From the NCBI RefSeq assembly GCF_017942225.1, contig NZ_JAGKSD010000016.1, positions 1 to 55,450 on the forward strand: a stretch of 55,450 nucleotides of DNA, read 5' to 3'. The stretch comes from Corynebacterium sp. Marseille-P3884 (GTDB lineage Bacteria > Actinomycetota > Actinomycetes > Mycobacteriales > Mycobacteriaceae). How positions within the stretch are numbered: position 1 is the first letter of the stretch; the number at the start of each line of letters is the position of its first letter. Made by a program: the position numbers and the translations under genes. The notes under the pieces are model-generated. The model was given only the letters and a program-made list of their open reading frames with translations, was not told the DNA's origin and did not search any database. Of this stretch, positions 1-8,681 are shown piece after piece.

Positions 1-1
1 G

Positions 2-241
2 CCCTCGATGGAACAGTGGCCGGCACTGCACCCCACCGAGCAGCCTTCGGCACAACCTGCGCCGGGCCAGCAGCAGCCTGCGCCGGGCCAGCAGCAGCCT
101 GCGCCGGGCCAGCAGCAGATGCCGGGCCAGCAGTACCCGCAGTACCAGCCGCAGCAGCAACCGCACAATGACAACCCGTACGCGTCGCCCTACAAATTCG
201 ATCAGGGGGCCGCGCCGCGAGAAGAAGGGCCGCAACGATGA
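2..241 (+). CDS. Pro/Gln-rich protein, C-terminal part (5' end outside window)
   Basis: The frame is open to the left edge, so this is probably the C-terminal tail of a longer upstream protein; an internal ATG at 8 could also serve as a start. The visible part is low complexity, rich in Pro, Gln and Ala, with three identical heptads (PAPGQQQ) encoded by a perfect 21-bp tandem repeat. There is no membrane segment or catalytic motif. Its TGA overlaps the ATG of the next gene (ATGA), so the two are probably translationally coupled and work in one unit with the tail-anchored proteins downstream. Function unknown. Confidence 0.5.
   Translation, partial: PSMEQWPALHPTEQPSAQPAPGQQQPAPGQQQPAPGQQQMPGQQYPQYQPQQQPHNDNPYASPYKFDQGAAPREEGPQR
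56..118 (+). repeat. 21-bp tandem repeat, three copies
   Basis: Three identical 21-bp units (56-76, 77-97, 98-118) encode the PAPGQQQ heptads. A partial fourth unit follows (MPGQQ). Such repeats are prone to slippage, so copy number may differ between strains. Confidence 0.85.
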
Positions 242-672
242 CGAACGGCATGAACCCAGGAGCGCAGCCAGGCTTCGGGCCCGGTGGTAATGCACCGCAG
301 TTCCCGCAGCACGCCAACCCCGCGAACCCGGCCCAACCGGCGCAACCCGCAGGCGGCTTCGGGCAGAACCAGTTCGGTGGGCCGCGCCCATTCCAGCAGC
401 CTGGTCAGGTCGACCCGTCTCAGATGAGCACGGATGAAGCGGACACCATCGCCGCCGCCCGCGACGAGAAGGTGCAGGAGACTGAGCAGCGACGCTCCCG
501 GATTTGGAGCAAAATCCTCGGTGTCATCGGCCTTGCTCTGCTGATTGCCTTCATCGCAATCGTGGCCTGGACGTTCATCCCCGATCCGCCGCTCGACCCC
601 ACTGCGGCACCGCTGCACGTGGCAGATATCCACCTCAATGCACTGGGCGTTGTGCCCGTTCAGGACCTGTAG
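238..672 (+). CDS. Small Pro/Gly/Asn-rich protein with one C-terminal membrane segment
   Basis: 144 aa. Residues 1-65 are Pro, Gly, Asn and Gln rich. Residues 68-90 are charged (ARDEKVQETEQRRSR). One hydrophobic segment at about 93-115 is followed by a short tail of about 30 residues. No signal peptide is seen, so a tail-anchored protein with a disordered cytoplasmic N-terminus is likely, though topology is inferred. The start overlaps the previous stop. The next gene has the same architecture (disordered, then a C-terminal TM), suggesting a related pair. No family recognised. Confidence 0.7.
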   Translation: MTNGMNPGAQPGFGPGGNAPQFPQHANPANPAQPAQPAGGFGQNQFGGPRPFQQPGQVDPSQMSTDEADTIAAARDEKVQETEQRRSRIWSKILGVIGLALLIAFIAIVAWTFIPDPPLDPTAAPLHVADIHLNALGVVPVQDL

Positions 673-691
673 GAAAACGAGGTACGAGAAA

Positions 692-1423
692 ATGACCCGC
701 GAAAACCCCACCGCAGCTGACCAGTACGACTTCACCGATGTCGCGCCATTCGCAGCGCTGCCGGACGCCCCGCAGCCGTCACATGAGCAGCCGCGCCAGG
801 CAGCGCAGCCAGTGCAGCAAGTTCAGCCAGCGCAGCCAGTGCAGCCGACGCAAGCAGAGCCGCAGACGGAAGTGATCAAGGCACAGTCGCCGGGCGCATC
901 CACGCCAGGATTTGCGCTTGGTGCGCCGGCAGGCGGGAGCACAGCCGCTGACGTTGGGGGAGCGACGGCACAGGCGCGGTCGCAGGCCCCGCAAACACCG
1001 CAACAGCAGGAGCGCTACGAGTCGACCCCGTACGGCACGCAGCTGGGCGGGGCGACGCGCAATGAGGAGCAGCGCTACGAATCGAACCCGTACGGCGGCG
1101 GCAGCTACGAACAGCGCGCGGAGCAGCGTCCGGCGCTGGGTGGCGCAGGGGCTGAGCGCTCGCGTGTTCAGGACACGCCGGAGCCGCGGCGAGTTCCGCA
1201 GACGACGGCGCGTGACAGCGAGGCATATGGCGAGGCGTACGGTGAGCCTTACGGTGATGCGCAGCAGCGCCAGCGGAGCGAGGCGCGCACCGGTGCGGAA
1301 GGCAAGCAGGGCGGGTCCAAATCGGGGCTGGTCATACTGGCGGCGATCTGCGTCGTGCTGTTGATGATCTTCGTGCTGGGACTGCTCATCCTTCTGAACG
1401 TGGTGCCCTTCCCGGGTCTTTAA
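692..1423 (+). CDS. Low-complexity protein with C-terminal membrane anchor
   Basis: 243 aa from the ATG at 692, chosen because it follows a purine-rich stretch (cgaggtacgag) 19 nt after the previous stop; a longer frame upstream overlaps the preceding gene. Residues 1-205 are Gln, Pro, Glu and Ala rich, with repeats of the type Q-R-Y-E-S-x-P-Y-G (about residues 110-145) and EAYGE/EPYGD units further on. A strongly hydrophobic segment (about 213-236) lies almost at the C-terminus. The plan matches the preceding gene. Tyr-rich repeats on a membrane anchor could be a scaffold, but there is no direct evidence. Unknown function. Confidence 0.7.
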   Translation: MTRENPTAADQYDFTDVAPFAALPDAPQPSHEQPRQAAQPVQQVQPAQPVQPTQAEPQTEVIKAQSPGASTPGFALGAPAGGSTAADVGGATAQARSQAPQTPQQQERYESTPYGTQLGGATRNEEQRYESNPYGGGSYEQRAEQRPALGGAGAERSRVQDTPEPRRVPQTTARDSEAYGEAYGEPYGDAQQRQRSEARTGAEGKQGGSKSGLVILAAICVVLLMIFVLGLLILLNVVPFPGL

Positions 1424-1451
1424 ATCGGTCTTGCCAGATTGAGGAGGTGCT

Positions 1452-2837
1452 ATGGCGGACAACCAGAACTCGATCAACTACTTCGGGCTCCAGGACTGGT
1501 GGGGTGGACTCACCGACATGGACCGGACGATTCTGGACGAGGTCTTCAAGCAAAAAAGCCGGCACGGCCAGAGCATCCTCAGCGCGCCAGCAGAGCGGTC
1601 CATTGACGTCAGTTTCCTGTCCGATTTGCTCATTTGGGTGAGCAAGAACCCGGAGCTGCAGGGAAAAATCATCGATAAGCTAATGGAGCGTTACGCGCAC
1701 CTTCCCGCACCTGACCAGCTTGACGACGACGCACTGATCGACCTCCACCACGCGCAGATCCGCGTCATGAACTACTTCTACGGGCAACGCAATTACGCCT
1801 CGCACGCCCTCGACATGACGTTGCGGATCGCGCAAGACAACGTCAATATCGAAGCGCGCGTCCTGCGTGCCAAGCGCGAGCGCATCAAACGTGGCGCGTA
1901 CCGCAAAGCCAGCGCACTGGAGAAGAAAGCGGAAGAAGCAAGCAGCAAGGGGAACATCCAGGAGGCTGCGAAACTGCAGCTCGAGGCGCGAGAGAAGCGC
2001 ATCAAAGGCGCGCACGACAGCTCTGCCTACAGCGAGGAGCACCCGTGCTTCCGCCAAATGGCGATCATCGCGGAGAAGAACAATGACCTCCTGCTCGCGT
2101 ACCGCATCGCGCTCGACGCGCGCAGCGCAGGCTGGATCGACCGCAACGACGACTGGACGCGCCGCATCAACCGCCTCGCGCCGAAGCTCGGCAACAGCGA
2201 AGACAGCGGGCCGTTCGGTGGCTACTTCGGCGCATTCAACCTCTCCGGCTTTTTCAAAAATGAGTTCACGCCCGACGAGCAATCACGCATCATCGACGAG
2301 CTCACGGCAAAGCATCCGCTTATCGACGGCACCGCCGAGCCCGATGGCCACACCGCTCGCACCGCCCTCGCCCTTCTGGCGGAAACCGTCACCGCAGTAC
2401 TCGGTGCCGATAACGGAGCCGTCGTCGCCCACCTGGACAACATGCAGAAGCACTTGGAGCGGTACGCGGGCGACACCGACGGCGACGCCTGGGAGCGCCA
2501 CCTCACCTTCGGCCGGAACTCGATGATCTGCTTCGCTGTTGTCCAAGGACGCGCGAAAATACCGTGGTCCTGGGCAAACGGCATCGACCCGATGCTCTTG
2601 ATGCAGTGGTACACCACCAGCGCCCTGGCCTTCGAAAGTGCGGCGCGCAGCGATTTCGACGCGAACCACTCCGGCAACGCCGACACCGTGCCCACCCACC
2701 CCGCGCGTAGTGCCATCCTCTTCCTCACCGAAGCGTTGGGGAACGACGGGGAGATCGAACCCGTCGCCGCCGAATCGCGTGACGACGGCTGGGCCGGCCC
2801 CTGGGACGCCGTCATCGCCCGCCACCGGGAGGACTAG
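1452..2837 (+). CDS. Conserved hypothetical protein, helical, 461 aa
   Basis: Starts at ATG 1452 behind a strong GAGGAGG site. The protein is soluble: no signal peptide or TM segment. The N-terminus is Trp/Asp rich (FGLQDWWGGLTDMDR). Residues about 95-220 look like helical hairpins of the TPR type, with a Lys/Glu/Ala-rich stretch at about 150-185 that could form a coiled coil. I do not recognise a named family. It follows the two tail-anchored proteins in the same direction and could belong to their unit. One exact copy and one single-mismatch copy of the iterated 11-mer lie inside it (2318 and 1670). Confidence 0.75.
   Translation: MADNQNSINYFGLQDWWGGLTDMDRTILDEVFKQKSRHGQSILSAPAERSIDVSFLSDLLIWVSKNPELQGKIIDKLMERYAHLPAPDQLDDDALIDLHHAQIRVMNYFYGQRNYASHALDMTLRIAQDNVNIEARVLRAKRERIKRGAYRKASALEKKAEEASSKGNIQEAAKLQLEAREKRIKGAHDSSAYSEEHPCFRQMAIIAEKNNDLLLAYRIALDARSAGWIDRNDDWTRRINRLAPKLGNSEDSGPFGGYFGAFNLSGFFKNEFTPDEQSRIIDELTAKHPLIDGTAEPDGHTARTALALLAETVTAVLGADNGAVVAHLDNMQKHLERYAGDTDGDAWERHLTFGRNSMICFAVVQGRAKIPWSWANGIDPMLLMQWYTTSALAFESAARSDFDANHSGNADTVPTHPARSAILFLTEALGNDGEIEPVAAESRDDGWAGPWDAVIARHRED
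2318..2328 (-). repeat. Iterated 11-mer, copy 1
   Basis: Exact CGTCGATAAGC on the minus strand, inside the 461-aa hypothetical gene (codes for LIDG). Confidence 0.9.
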
Positions 2838-2862
2838 CCCTCACGGAGAGAATCCGGCGCTA

Positions 2863-3519
2863 TCAGACGCGTGCTCCTCGCGCCGCGCGGGTAATGCCTA
2901 CTCCACCCATCAGACCCAGCCCGCGGACTCGGACGATGGGGGCGCTTGCTGGGATGTCGTCGATACGCAATGTGCACGACGGGTGGTCCGTGACGCCGAA
3001 TCCTCCCATGATTCCGAAGCCCTCGCTAATGACCCGGACATCTTCGGGTACGACGATCTCGATGCCGCCCATCAATGCGACGGCGGTGATCACCGTTTCG
3101 TGCGAGGAGAGCGTCGCTTCACGTAGGTCGAGGTAGTTGCCGCCCATCATCGCGAGTGACGTGTGGTGGCGTGCGATGTGCCACGACCCATTGCTCGTCG
3201 AGCCACCCATTACTGCGAAGGAGAAAGCTGAACCGCCCTGGTGCGGGACAATCTCCATGGTTGGCTGAGTGCGCGGAGTCGCAGTCACCTGCGAATCCGG
3301 CTTTTTGCTGTCGGGGACCGCCACGTCGGCGGTCAAATGTTCCAGTTCGTCGGCATATGTGGCCTGCCAAACCTGGGCGGTGCGTTCGTCAAATTCCGTG
3401 ATGTCGATCTGGCCGTCAGCCAGAGCCTCAGTGAGCAGATTGGCCGTGGCCTGGCGGGCAGCTGAACTCGCGCGCTTACGCGGCAGCTGCGCTTCTGAGC
3501 GTTCAATCTCGGACGACAT
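2863..3519 (-). CDS. DUF1707 domain protein with LiaF-like C-terminal domain
   Basis: 218 aa. Residues 8-60 carry the DUF1707 pattern (RKRASSAARQATANLLTEAL then GQIDITEFDERTAQVWQA), common in actinobacteria. The rest contains four MGG turns typical of the LiaF/cell-wall-active antibiotic response beta-strand domain (FAVMGGS, LAMMGGN, VALMGGI, FGIMGGF, then GLMGG). No membrane segment is visible. The start at 3519 is preferred over longer options because a TATATT box ends 7 nt upstream, implying a leaderless mRNA. It converges with the 461-aa gene, with 25 bp between stops. Likely role in envelope-stress sensing, by family analogy only. Confidence 0.75.
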   Translation of the reverse strand: MSSEIERSEAQLPRKRASSAARQATANLLTEALADGQIDITEFDERTAQVWQATYADELEHLTADVAVPDSKKPDSQVTATPRTQPTMEIVPHQGGSAFSFAVMGGSTSNGSWHIARHHTSLAMMGGNYLDLREATLSSHETVITAVALMGGIEIVVPEDVRVISEGFGIMGGFGVTDHPSCTLRIDDIPASAPIVRVRGLGLMGGVGITRAARGARV

Positions 3520-3525
3520 GTCCTG

Positions 3526-3531
3526 AATATA
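3526..3531 (-). promoter_or_regulatory. -10 box of a leaderless promoter (TATATT)
   Basis: On the minus strand TATATT lies 6 nt before the ATG at 3519, so transcription should begin at the start codon. Confidence 0.6.
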
Positions 3532-3607
3532 CCAACTGGCTGCGCAATTCTCCCTGCAAACGATGATTGGCACTTTCGCGGCGCGGCGGTCATTGCCGAG
3601 GTCCGAT

Positions 3608-3637
3608 TTGCTTTTGCGATGGCGCGGCGTGTAATTT
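3608..3637 (+). promoter_or_regulatory. Candidate rpsL promoter
   Basis: TTGCTT (3608-3613), 18-nt spacer, TAATTT (3632-3637). This gives a leader of about 175 nt before rpsL, containing a CCCCG/CGGGG hairpin shortly after the predicted start. Assigned by eye. Confidence 0.4.
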
Positions 3638-3818
3638 CTCTACCGATTCCGCCCCGCGTGCCGGGGTAGGGAAACCATTGAACTCCACGCACCCTCCGGG
3701 GCAGCGAAGGTGAGTTCATGTGAAAACGGCAGGGCCCCGAAGAAGAGCCCCCATTTTTGCATGTTTGACCACCTTTCCAGCCCAGGGGAGTGCGACCCCC
3801 GAACAAGAAAGAGTTGGT

Positions 3819-4190
3819 ATGCCAACTATCCAGCAGCTGGTCCGCAAGGGCCGTCACGACAAAAGCAAGAAGGTGGCGACTGCTGCGCTGAAGGGCTCCC
3901 CGCAGCGCCGCGGCGTGTGCACCCGCGTGTACACCACCACCCCGAAGAAGCCGAACTCTGCTCTCCGTAAGGTCGCGCGTGTCCGCCTGACCTCCGGCAT
4001 CGAGGTCTCCGCCTACATTCCGGGCGAAGGCCACAACCTCCAGGAGCACTCCATGGTCCTCGTCCGCGGCGGCCGTGTGAAGGACCTCCCGGGTGTTCGC
4101 TACAAGATCATCCGCGGCGCACTGGATACCCAGGGCGTCAAGGACCGCAAGCAGGCTCGCTCCCGTTACGGCGCGAAGAAGGGACAGTAA
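3819..4190 (+). CDS. rpsL: 30S ribosomal protein S12
   Basis: 123 aa, the usual actinobacterial length. S12 sits at the decoding centre of the 30S subunit. The conserved [13 protein letters not shown] and [12 protein letters not shown] segments are intact. Lys43 and Lys88, the positions whose substitution gives streptomycin resistance, are both wild type, so the sequence predicts no rpsL-based resistance. The start follows AAGAAAGAG. It is the first gene of the str operon, followed 6 nt later by rpsG and then fusA. Confidence 0.98.
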   Translation: MPTIQQLVRKGRHDKSKKVATAALKGSPQRRGVCTRVYTTTPKKPNSALRKVARVRLTSGIEVSAYIPGEGHNLQEHSMVLVRGGRVKDLPGVRYKIIRGALDTQGVKDRKQARSRYGAKKGQ

Positions 4191-4196
4191 AGAACA

Positions 4197-4664
4197 ATGC
4201 GTAAGCAGCAAGCTCCGAAGCGTCCCGTTGTCAAGGACCCGGTTTACGACTCCGAGCTGGTCACCCAGCTGATCAACAAGATCCTCCAGGACGGCAAGAA
4301 GTCCACCGCACAGCGCATCGTCTACGGCGCGCTCGAGATGTGCCGCGAGAAGACCGGCACCGACCCGGTCGGCACCCTCGAGAAGGCACTGGGCAACATC
4401 CGCCCGGACCTCGAGGTCCGCTCCCGCCGCGTCGGCGGTGCGACCTACCAGGTCCCGGTCGAGGTCCGTCCGGGCCGCTCCACCACCCTCGCCCTCCGCT
4501 GGATGGTGACCTTCACCCGCCAGCGCCGCGAGAACTCCATGACCGAGCGCCTCGCCAACGAGATCCTGGACGCATCCAACGGTCTCGGCGCATCCGTGAA
4601 GCGCCGCGAGGACACCCACAAGATGGCAGAGGCAAACCGCGCCTTCGCCCACTACCGCTGGTAG
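4197..4664 (+). CDS. rpsG: 30S ribosomal protein S7
   Basis: 155 aa, full length. S7 nucleates assembly of the 30S head and contacts the E-site tRNA. The N-terminal MRKQQAPKR and the C-terminal [11 protein letters not shown] are typical. It begins 6 nt after the rpsL stop, so the two are co-transcribed and probably co-translated. A GC-rich hairpin follows before fusA, which could reduce read-through. Confidence 0.98.
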   Translation: MRKQQAPKRPVVKDPVYDSELVTQLINKILQDGKKSTAQRIVYGALEMCREKTGTDPVGTLEKALGNIRPDLEVRSRRVGGATYQVPVEVRPGRSTTLALRWMVTFTRQRRENSMTERLANEILDASNGLGASVKRREDTHKMAEANRAFAHYRW

Positions 4665-4682
4665 TTCCCCGCTGCAACGTAC

Positions 4683-4714
4683 CCGGCGGGGGTGTTCTTT
4701 GGTTGCCCCGCCGG
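4683..4714 (+). terminator. GC-rich hairpin between rpsG and fusA
   Basis: Perfect 9-bp stem CCGGCGGGG / CCCCGCCGG (4683-4691 with 4706-4714) and a 14-nt loop. No T-run follows, so it may be a partial terminator, an RNA-processing site or an mRNA 3'-end stabiliser rather than a full terminator. Confidence 0.45.
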
Positions 4715-4873
4715 ATACCGGCACGAAGTTTCAGAGACTTCGTAATGCCAGATCAGCGATAAAGTGGCAGAATCGACCAAGGAAAATATCCGCCAAGGCG
4801 TCTTCGGCCGCCCCGTGAGAAACGGGGGATACGGCTTATGGGCGTCGACGACAAACGAGTTGGGGTACACAAC

Positions 4874-6997
4874 GTGGCACAAGAAGTGCTTAAGGATCTG
4901 AACAAGGTCCGCAACATCGGCATCATGGCCCACATCGATGCCGGTAAGACGACCACGACCGAGCGCATCCTCTTCTACACCGGTCTGAACCGCAAGGTCG
5001 GCGAGACCCACGACGGTGGCGCGACCACCGACTGGATGGAGCAGGAGAAAGAGCGCGGCATCACCATTACGTCCGCTGCCGTGACGTGCTTCTGGAACAA
5101 CAACCAGATCAACATCATTGACACCCCGGGCCACGTCGACTTCACCGTTGAGGTCGAGCGTTCCCTGCGTGTCCTCGACGGCGCAGTCGCCGTCTTCGAC
5201 GGCAAGGAAGGCGTTGAGCCGCAGTCTGAGCAGGTGTGGCGTCAGGCCGCGAAGTACGACGTTCCGCGTATCTGCTTCGTCAACAAGATGGACAAGCTCG
5301 GTGCAGACTTCTTCTACACCGTCGGCACCATCGTCGACCGCCTCGGCGCGAAGCCGTTGGTCATGCAGATCCCGATCGGCGCCGAGGACGACTTCGACGG
5401 CGTTGTCGACCTGCTGCAGATGAAGGCCCTCACCTGGCGCGGCAAGACCGAGATCGGTACCGAGGCTACCGTCGAGGAGATCCCGGCTGACCTCCAGGAG
5501 AAGGCTGAAGAGTACCGCGAGAAGCTCCTCGAGACCGTCGCAGAGTCCGACGAAGAGCTCATGGAGAAGTACTTCGGCGGCGAAGAGCTGACCATGGAGG
5601 AGATCAAGGGCGCCATCCGCAAGATGACCGTCAACTCCGAGGTCTACCCGGTCTACTGCGGTACCGCTTACCGCAACAAGGGCGTCCAGCCGCTGCTCGA
5701 CGCTGTCGTCGACTTCCTGCCGAACCCGCTGGACGTCGGCGAGGTCAACGGCACCGCTATGGGCACCGGTGAGCCGATGACCCGTAAGCCGTCCGTCGAG
5801 GAGCCGTTCTCCGCTCTGGCGTTCAAGATCGCCGTTCACCCGTTCTTCGGCAAGCTCACCTACGTGCGTGTCTACTCCGGCCAGGCTATCCCGGGCGAGC
5901 AGATGCTCAACTCCACGAAGGACAAGAAGGAGCGCGTCGGCAAGCTCTTCCAGATGCACGCGAACAAGGAGAACCCGGTCGAGCACGCTGATGCCGGCAA
6001 TATCTACGCGTTCATCGGCCTGAAGGACACCACGACCGGTGACACCCTCTGCAACCCGGACCACCCGATCATCCTGGAGTCCATGGACTTCCCGGACCCG
6101 GTGATCCAGGTCGCCATCGAGCCGAAGACCAAGGCCGACCAGGAGAAGCTGGGTACCGCTATCCAGAAGCTCGCCGAAGAGGACCCGACCTTCACCGTCA
6201 AGCTTGACGACGAGTCTGGCCAGACCGTCATCGGCGGCATGGGCGAGCTCCACCTCGACGTCCTCGTCGACCGTATGAAGCGCGAGTTCAAGGTCGAGGC
6301 GAACATCGGTTCCCCGCAGGTCGCCTACCGCGAGACCATTCGCAAGAAGGTCGAGTCCCTCGACTACACCCACAAGAAGCAGACCGGTGGTTCCGGTCAG
6401 TTCGCGAAGGTCATCGTCACCGTCGAGCCGTACGAGCCGGACCCGGAGACCCTGGAAGAGGGCGAGTCCGCAACCTACAAGTTCGAGAACGCCGTCACCG
6501 GTGGCCGCGTCCCGAAGGAGTACATCCCGTCCGTCGACGCTGGTATCCAGGATGCGATGCAGTACGGCTTCCTCGCCGGCTACCCGTTGGTCAACATCAA
6601 GGCCACCCTCGAGGACGGCGCCTACCACGACGTCGACTCCTCCGAGATGGCGTTCAAGCTGGCAGGTTCCCAGGTGCTCAAGGAAGCCGTCGCTAAGGCG
6701 AAGCCGGTTCTGCTCGAGCCGATGATGGCCGTCGAGGTCGTCACCCCCGAGGAGTACATGGGCACCGTCAACGGCGACATCAGCTCCCGCCGTGGCCAGG
6801 TCTACGCCATGGAAGACCGCTCCGGCGCCAAGGTCGTCAAGGCAAAGGTCCCGCTCTCCGAGATGTTCGGCTACATCGGTGACCTCCGCTCCTCGACCGC
6901 AGGCCGCGCGAACTTCACCATGGTGTTCGACTCCTACGCCGAGGTCCCGAGCAGCATCGCTCAGGAGATCATCGACGAGCGCAACGGCAACGCCTAA
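4874..6997 (+). CDS. fusA: Elongation factor G
   Basis: 707 aa from GTG 4874 (protein begins [14 protein letters not shown], as in C. glutamicum); an in-frame ATG at 4838 would add 12 unusual residues and is less likely. EF-G is the GTPase that drives translocation and, with RRF, ribosome recycling. G motifs are intact: AHIDAGKT (about 18-25), DTPGH, NKMD. The switch segment [11 protein letters not shown] and the domain IV signature GGSGQF are also present. It ends at a hairpin at 7016-7048. Confidence 0.97.
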   Translation: MAQEVLKDLNKVRNIGIMAHIDAGKTTTTERILFYTGLNRKVGETHDGGATTDWMEQEKERGITITSAAVTCFWNNNQINIIDTPGHVDFTVEVERSLRVLDGAVAVFDGKEGVEPQSEQVWRQAAKYDVPRICFVNKMDKLGADFFYTVGTIVDRLGAKPLVMQIPIGAEDDFDGVVDLLQMKALTWRGKTEIGTEATVEEIPADLQEKAEEYREKLLETVAESDEELMEKYFGGEELTMEEIKGAIRKMTVNSEVYPVYCGTAYRNKGVQPLLDAVVDFLPNPLDVGEVNGTAMGTGEPMTRKPSVEEPFSALAFKIAVHPFFGKLTYVRVYSGQAIPGEQMLNSTKDKKERVGKLFQMHANKENPVEHADAGNIYAFIGLKDTTTGDTLCNPDHPIILESMDFPDPVIQVAIEPKTKADQEKLGTAIQKLAEEDPTFTVKLDDESGQTVIGGMGELHLDVLVDRMKREFKVEANIGSPQVAYRETIRKKVESLDYTHKKQTGGSGQFAKVIVTVEPYEPDPETLEEGESATYKFENAVTGGRVPKEYIPSVDAGIQDAMQYGFLAGYPLVNIKATLEDGAYHDVDSSEMAFKLAGSQVLKEAVAKAKPVLLEPMMAVEVVTPEEYMGTVNGDISSRRGQVYAMEDRSGAKVVKAKVPLSEMFGYIGDLRSSTAGRANFTMVFDSYAEVPSSIAQEIIDERNGNA

Positions 6998-7015
6998 AAC
7001 GCGAAGCCTCACGGT

Positions 7016-7048
7016 GCTCCCCTAGATCCTCCGTGCCACTAGGGGAGC
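7016..7048 (+). terminator. Hairpin downstream of fusA
   Basis: 10-bp perfect stem GCTCCCCTAG / CTAGGGGAGC (7016-7025 with 7039-7048), 13-nt loop, starting 19 nt after the fusA stop. No T-run is seen; probably a weak terminator or 3'-end structure. Confidence 0.5.
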
Positions 7049-7150
7049 GCACGGCGCCGCGGTAGCGGTCGAGCTGAGAGCCTCACCAAGTGAGACTTTG
7101 AGCCGGCCGTTACCACTAGGTGGGTCCACGCCACGTGGGTCGCCCGAAAG

Positions 7151-7187
7151 ACCATGAGGAGGGGCCTGAAACCCTCCCCGTCATGGT
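7151..7187 (+). terminator. Second hairpin between fusA and tuf
   Basis: Outer arms ACCATGA / TCATGGT and inner GAGGGG / CCCTCC form a strong imperfect hairpin, followed directly by TTTGAAAAA. It lies just upstream of the candidate tuf promoter, so it may terminate transcription from the str operon and leave tuf under its own control. Confidence 0.45.
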
Positions 7188-7216
7188 TTGAAAAACGGCG
7201 TTAACAAATCTAGGAT
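7188..7216 (+). promoter_or_regulatory. Candidate tuf promoter
   Basis: TTGAAA (7188-7193), 17-nt spacer, TAGGAT (7211-7216), a good match to a corynebacterial housekeeping promoter. The tuf leader would be about 165 nt. With the two hairpins this accounts for the 390-bp fusA-tuf gap. Confidence 0.6.
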
Positions 7217-7387
7217 CATGTAACTGGCACATTGTGAAATGGCCATTGTTTCCATGCCCGACGCACCGGTAAACCACCCCCGAAGGTGGGACACGGTGGA
7301 CCGCGTGCTAGGAAATGAAAGCAAGGCAGAAGTAAATCCACGTGGCTGCGAGAGTCGTAGTCACATGCACGTCCAGGAGGACAAACA

Positions 7388-8578
7388 GTGGCAAAGGAAA
7401 AGTTCGAGCGCTCTAAGCCGCACGTGAACATCGGCACCATCGGTCACGTCGACCACGGCAAGACCACCACCACCGCCGCTATCACGAAGGTGCTGGCTGA
7501 CCAGTACCCGGAGGAGAACAAGGCTTTCGCTTTCGACTCGATCGATAAGGCTCCGGAGGAGCGCGAGCGCGGCATTACCATCAACATCTCCCACGTGGAG
7601 TACAACACCCCGAAGCGCCACTACGCTCACGTTGACGCCCCGGGCCACGCCGACTACATCAAGAACATGATTACCGGTGCTGCTCAGATGGACGGCGCGA
7701 TCCTCGTGGTTGCTGCTACCGACGGCCCGATGCCGCAGACCCGCGAGCACGTGCTGCTCGCCCGCCAGGTCGGCGTCCCGTACATCCTCGTTGCACTGAA
7801 CAAGTGCGACATGGTCGACGACGAAGAGATCATCGAGCTCGTCGAGATGGAGATCCGCGAAATGCTCGCAGAGCAGGACTACGACGAGGAAGCTCCGATC
7901 GTCCACATCTCCGCTCTGAAGGCTCTCGAGGGCGAGGAGAAGTGGGTCCAGTCCGTCGTGGACCTCATGCAGGCTTGCGACGACTCCATTCCGGATCCGG
8001 AGCGCGAGACCGACAAGCCGTTCCTGATGCCGATCGAGGACATCTTCACCATTTCCGGCCGCGGTACCGTTGTTACCGGCCGTGTCGAGCGTGGTGTCCT
8101 GAACCTCAACGACGAGGTCGAGATCATCGGTATCCGCGAGAAGTCCCAGAAGACCACCGTCACCTCCATCGAGATGTTCAACAAGCTTCTCGACACCGCT
8201 GAGGCTGGCGACAACGCCGCTCTGCTGCTCCGTGGTCTCAAGCGTGAGGACGTCGAGCGTGGCCAGGTCATCATCGCACCGGGCGCTTACACCCCGCACA
8301 CCAAGTTCGAGGGTTCCGTCTACGTCCTGTCCAAGGACGAGGGCGGCCGCCACACCCCGTTCTTCGACAACTACCGTCCGCAGTTCTACTTCCGCACCAC
8401 CGACGTCACCGGTGTTGTGAAGCTGCCGGAGGGCACCGAGATGGTCATGCCGGGCGACAACGTCGACATGTCCGTCGAGCTCATCCAGCCGGTCGCTATG
8501 GACGAGGGCCTGCGCTTCGCTATCCGCGAGGGCTCCCGCACCGTCGGCGCTGGCCGCGTCACCAAGATCCTGGACTAG
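7388..8578 (+). CDS. tuf: Elongation factor Tu
   Basis: 396 aa from GTG 7388, preceded by CAGGAGGA. It delivers aminoacyl-tRNA to the ribosome as a GTP complex. GHVDHGKT (about 19-26), DAPGH and NKCD motifs are intact, and the RGITI effector region is conserved. It has its own promoter and a strong terminator, so it appears to be transcribed separately from fusA. Only one tuf copy is in the window. Confidence 0.98.
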   Translation: MAKEKFERSKPHVNIGTIGHVDHGKTTTTAAITKVLADQYPEENKAFAFDSIDKAPEERERGITINISHVEYNTPKRHYAHVDAPGHADYIKNMITGAAQMDGAILVVAATDGPMPQTREHVLLARQVGVPYILVALNKCDMVDDEEIIELVEMEIREMLAEQDYDEEAPIVHISALKALEGEEKWVQSVVDLMQACDDSIPDPERETDKPFLMPIEDIFTISGRGTVVTGRVERGVLNLNDEVEIIGIREKSQKTTVTSIEMFNKLLDTAEAGDNAALLLRGLKREDVERGQVIIAPGAYTPHTKFEGSVYVLSKDEGGRHTPFFDNYRPQFYFRTTDVTGVVKLPEGTEMVMPGDNVDMSVELIQPVAMDEGLRFAIREGSRTVGAGRVTKILD

Positions 8579-8600
8579 TCTCCGACTAGCTTCCTAGATC

Positions 8601-8633
8601 AGCCGCACCTCCTCTGTGAGGTGCGGCTTTTTT
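8601..8633 (+). terminator. Rho-independent terminator of tuf
   Basis: 11-bp perfect stem AGCCGCACCTC / GAGGTGCGGCT with a 6-nt loop, followed by a T-run (8628-8633). Confidence 0.9.
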
Positions 8634-8667
8634 ATTTTGTTGGCAGGAGCTTCAACGCCCAGAGATC

Positions 8668-8673
8668 TAAAAT
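8668..8673 (+). promoter_or_regulatory. -10 box of a probably leaderless promoter (TAAAAT)
   Basis: TAAAAT lies 8 nt before ATG 8682. It supports that start over the longer frame that begins inside the tuf terminator. Confidence 0.5.
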
Positions 8674-8681
8674 CGTGTGGC

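Noticed and set aside
4652..7012. 786-aa minus-strand open frame opposite rpsG/fusA, and similar long antisense frames over tuf, rplB, rpsC and rplN
   Set aside because: They are mirror images of GC-rich, codon-biased genes: the products are Leu/Val/Asp-rich with no motifs, and the sense genes are certain.
7549..7558. A further copy of the iterated 11-mer in tuf (ATCGATAAGG)
   Set aside because: It differs at more than one position and is explained by conserved EF-Tu codons (SIDKAPEE).
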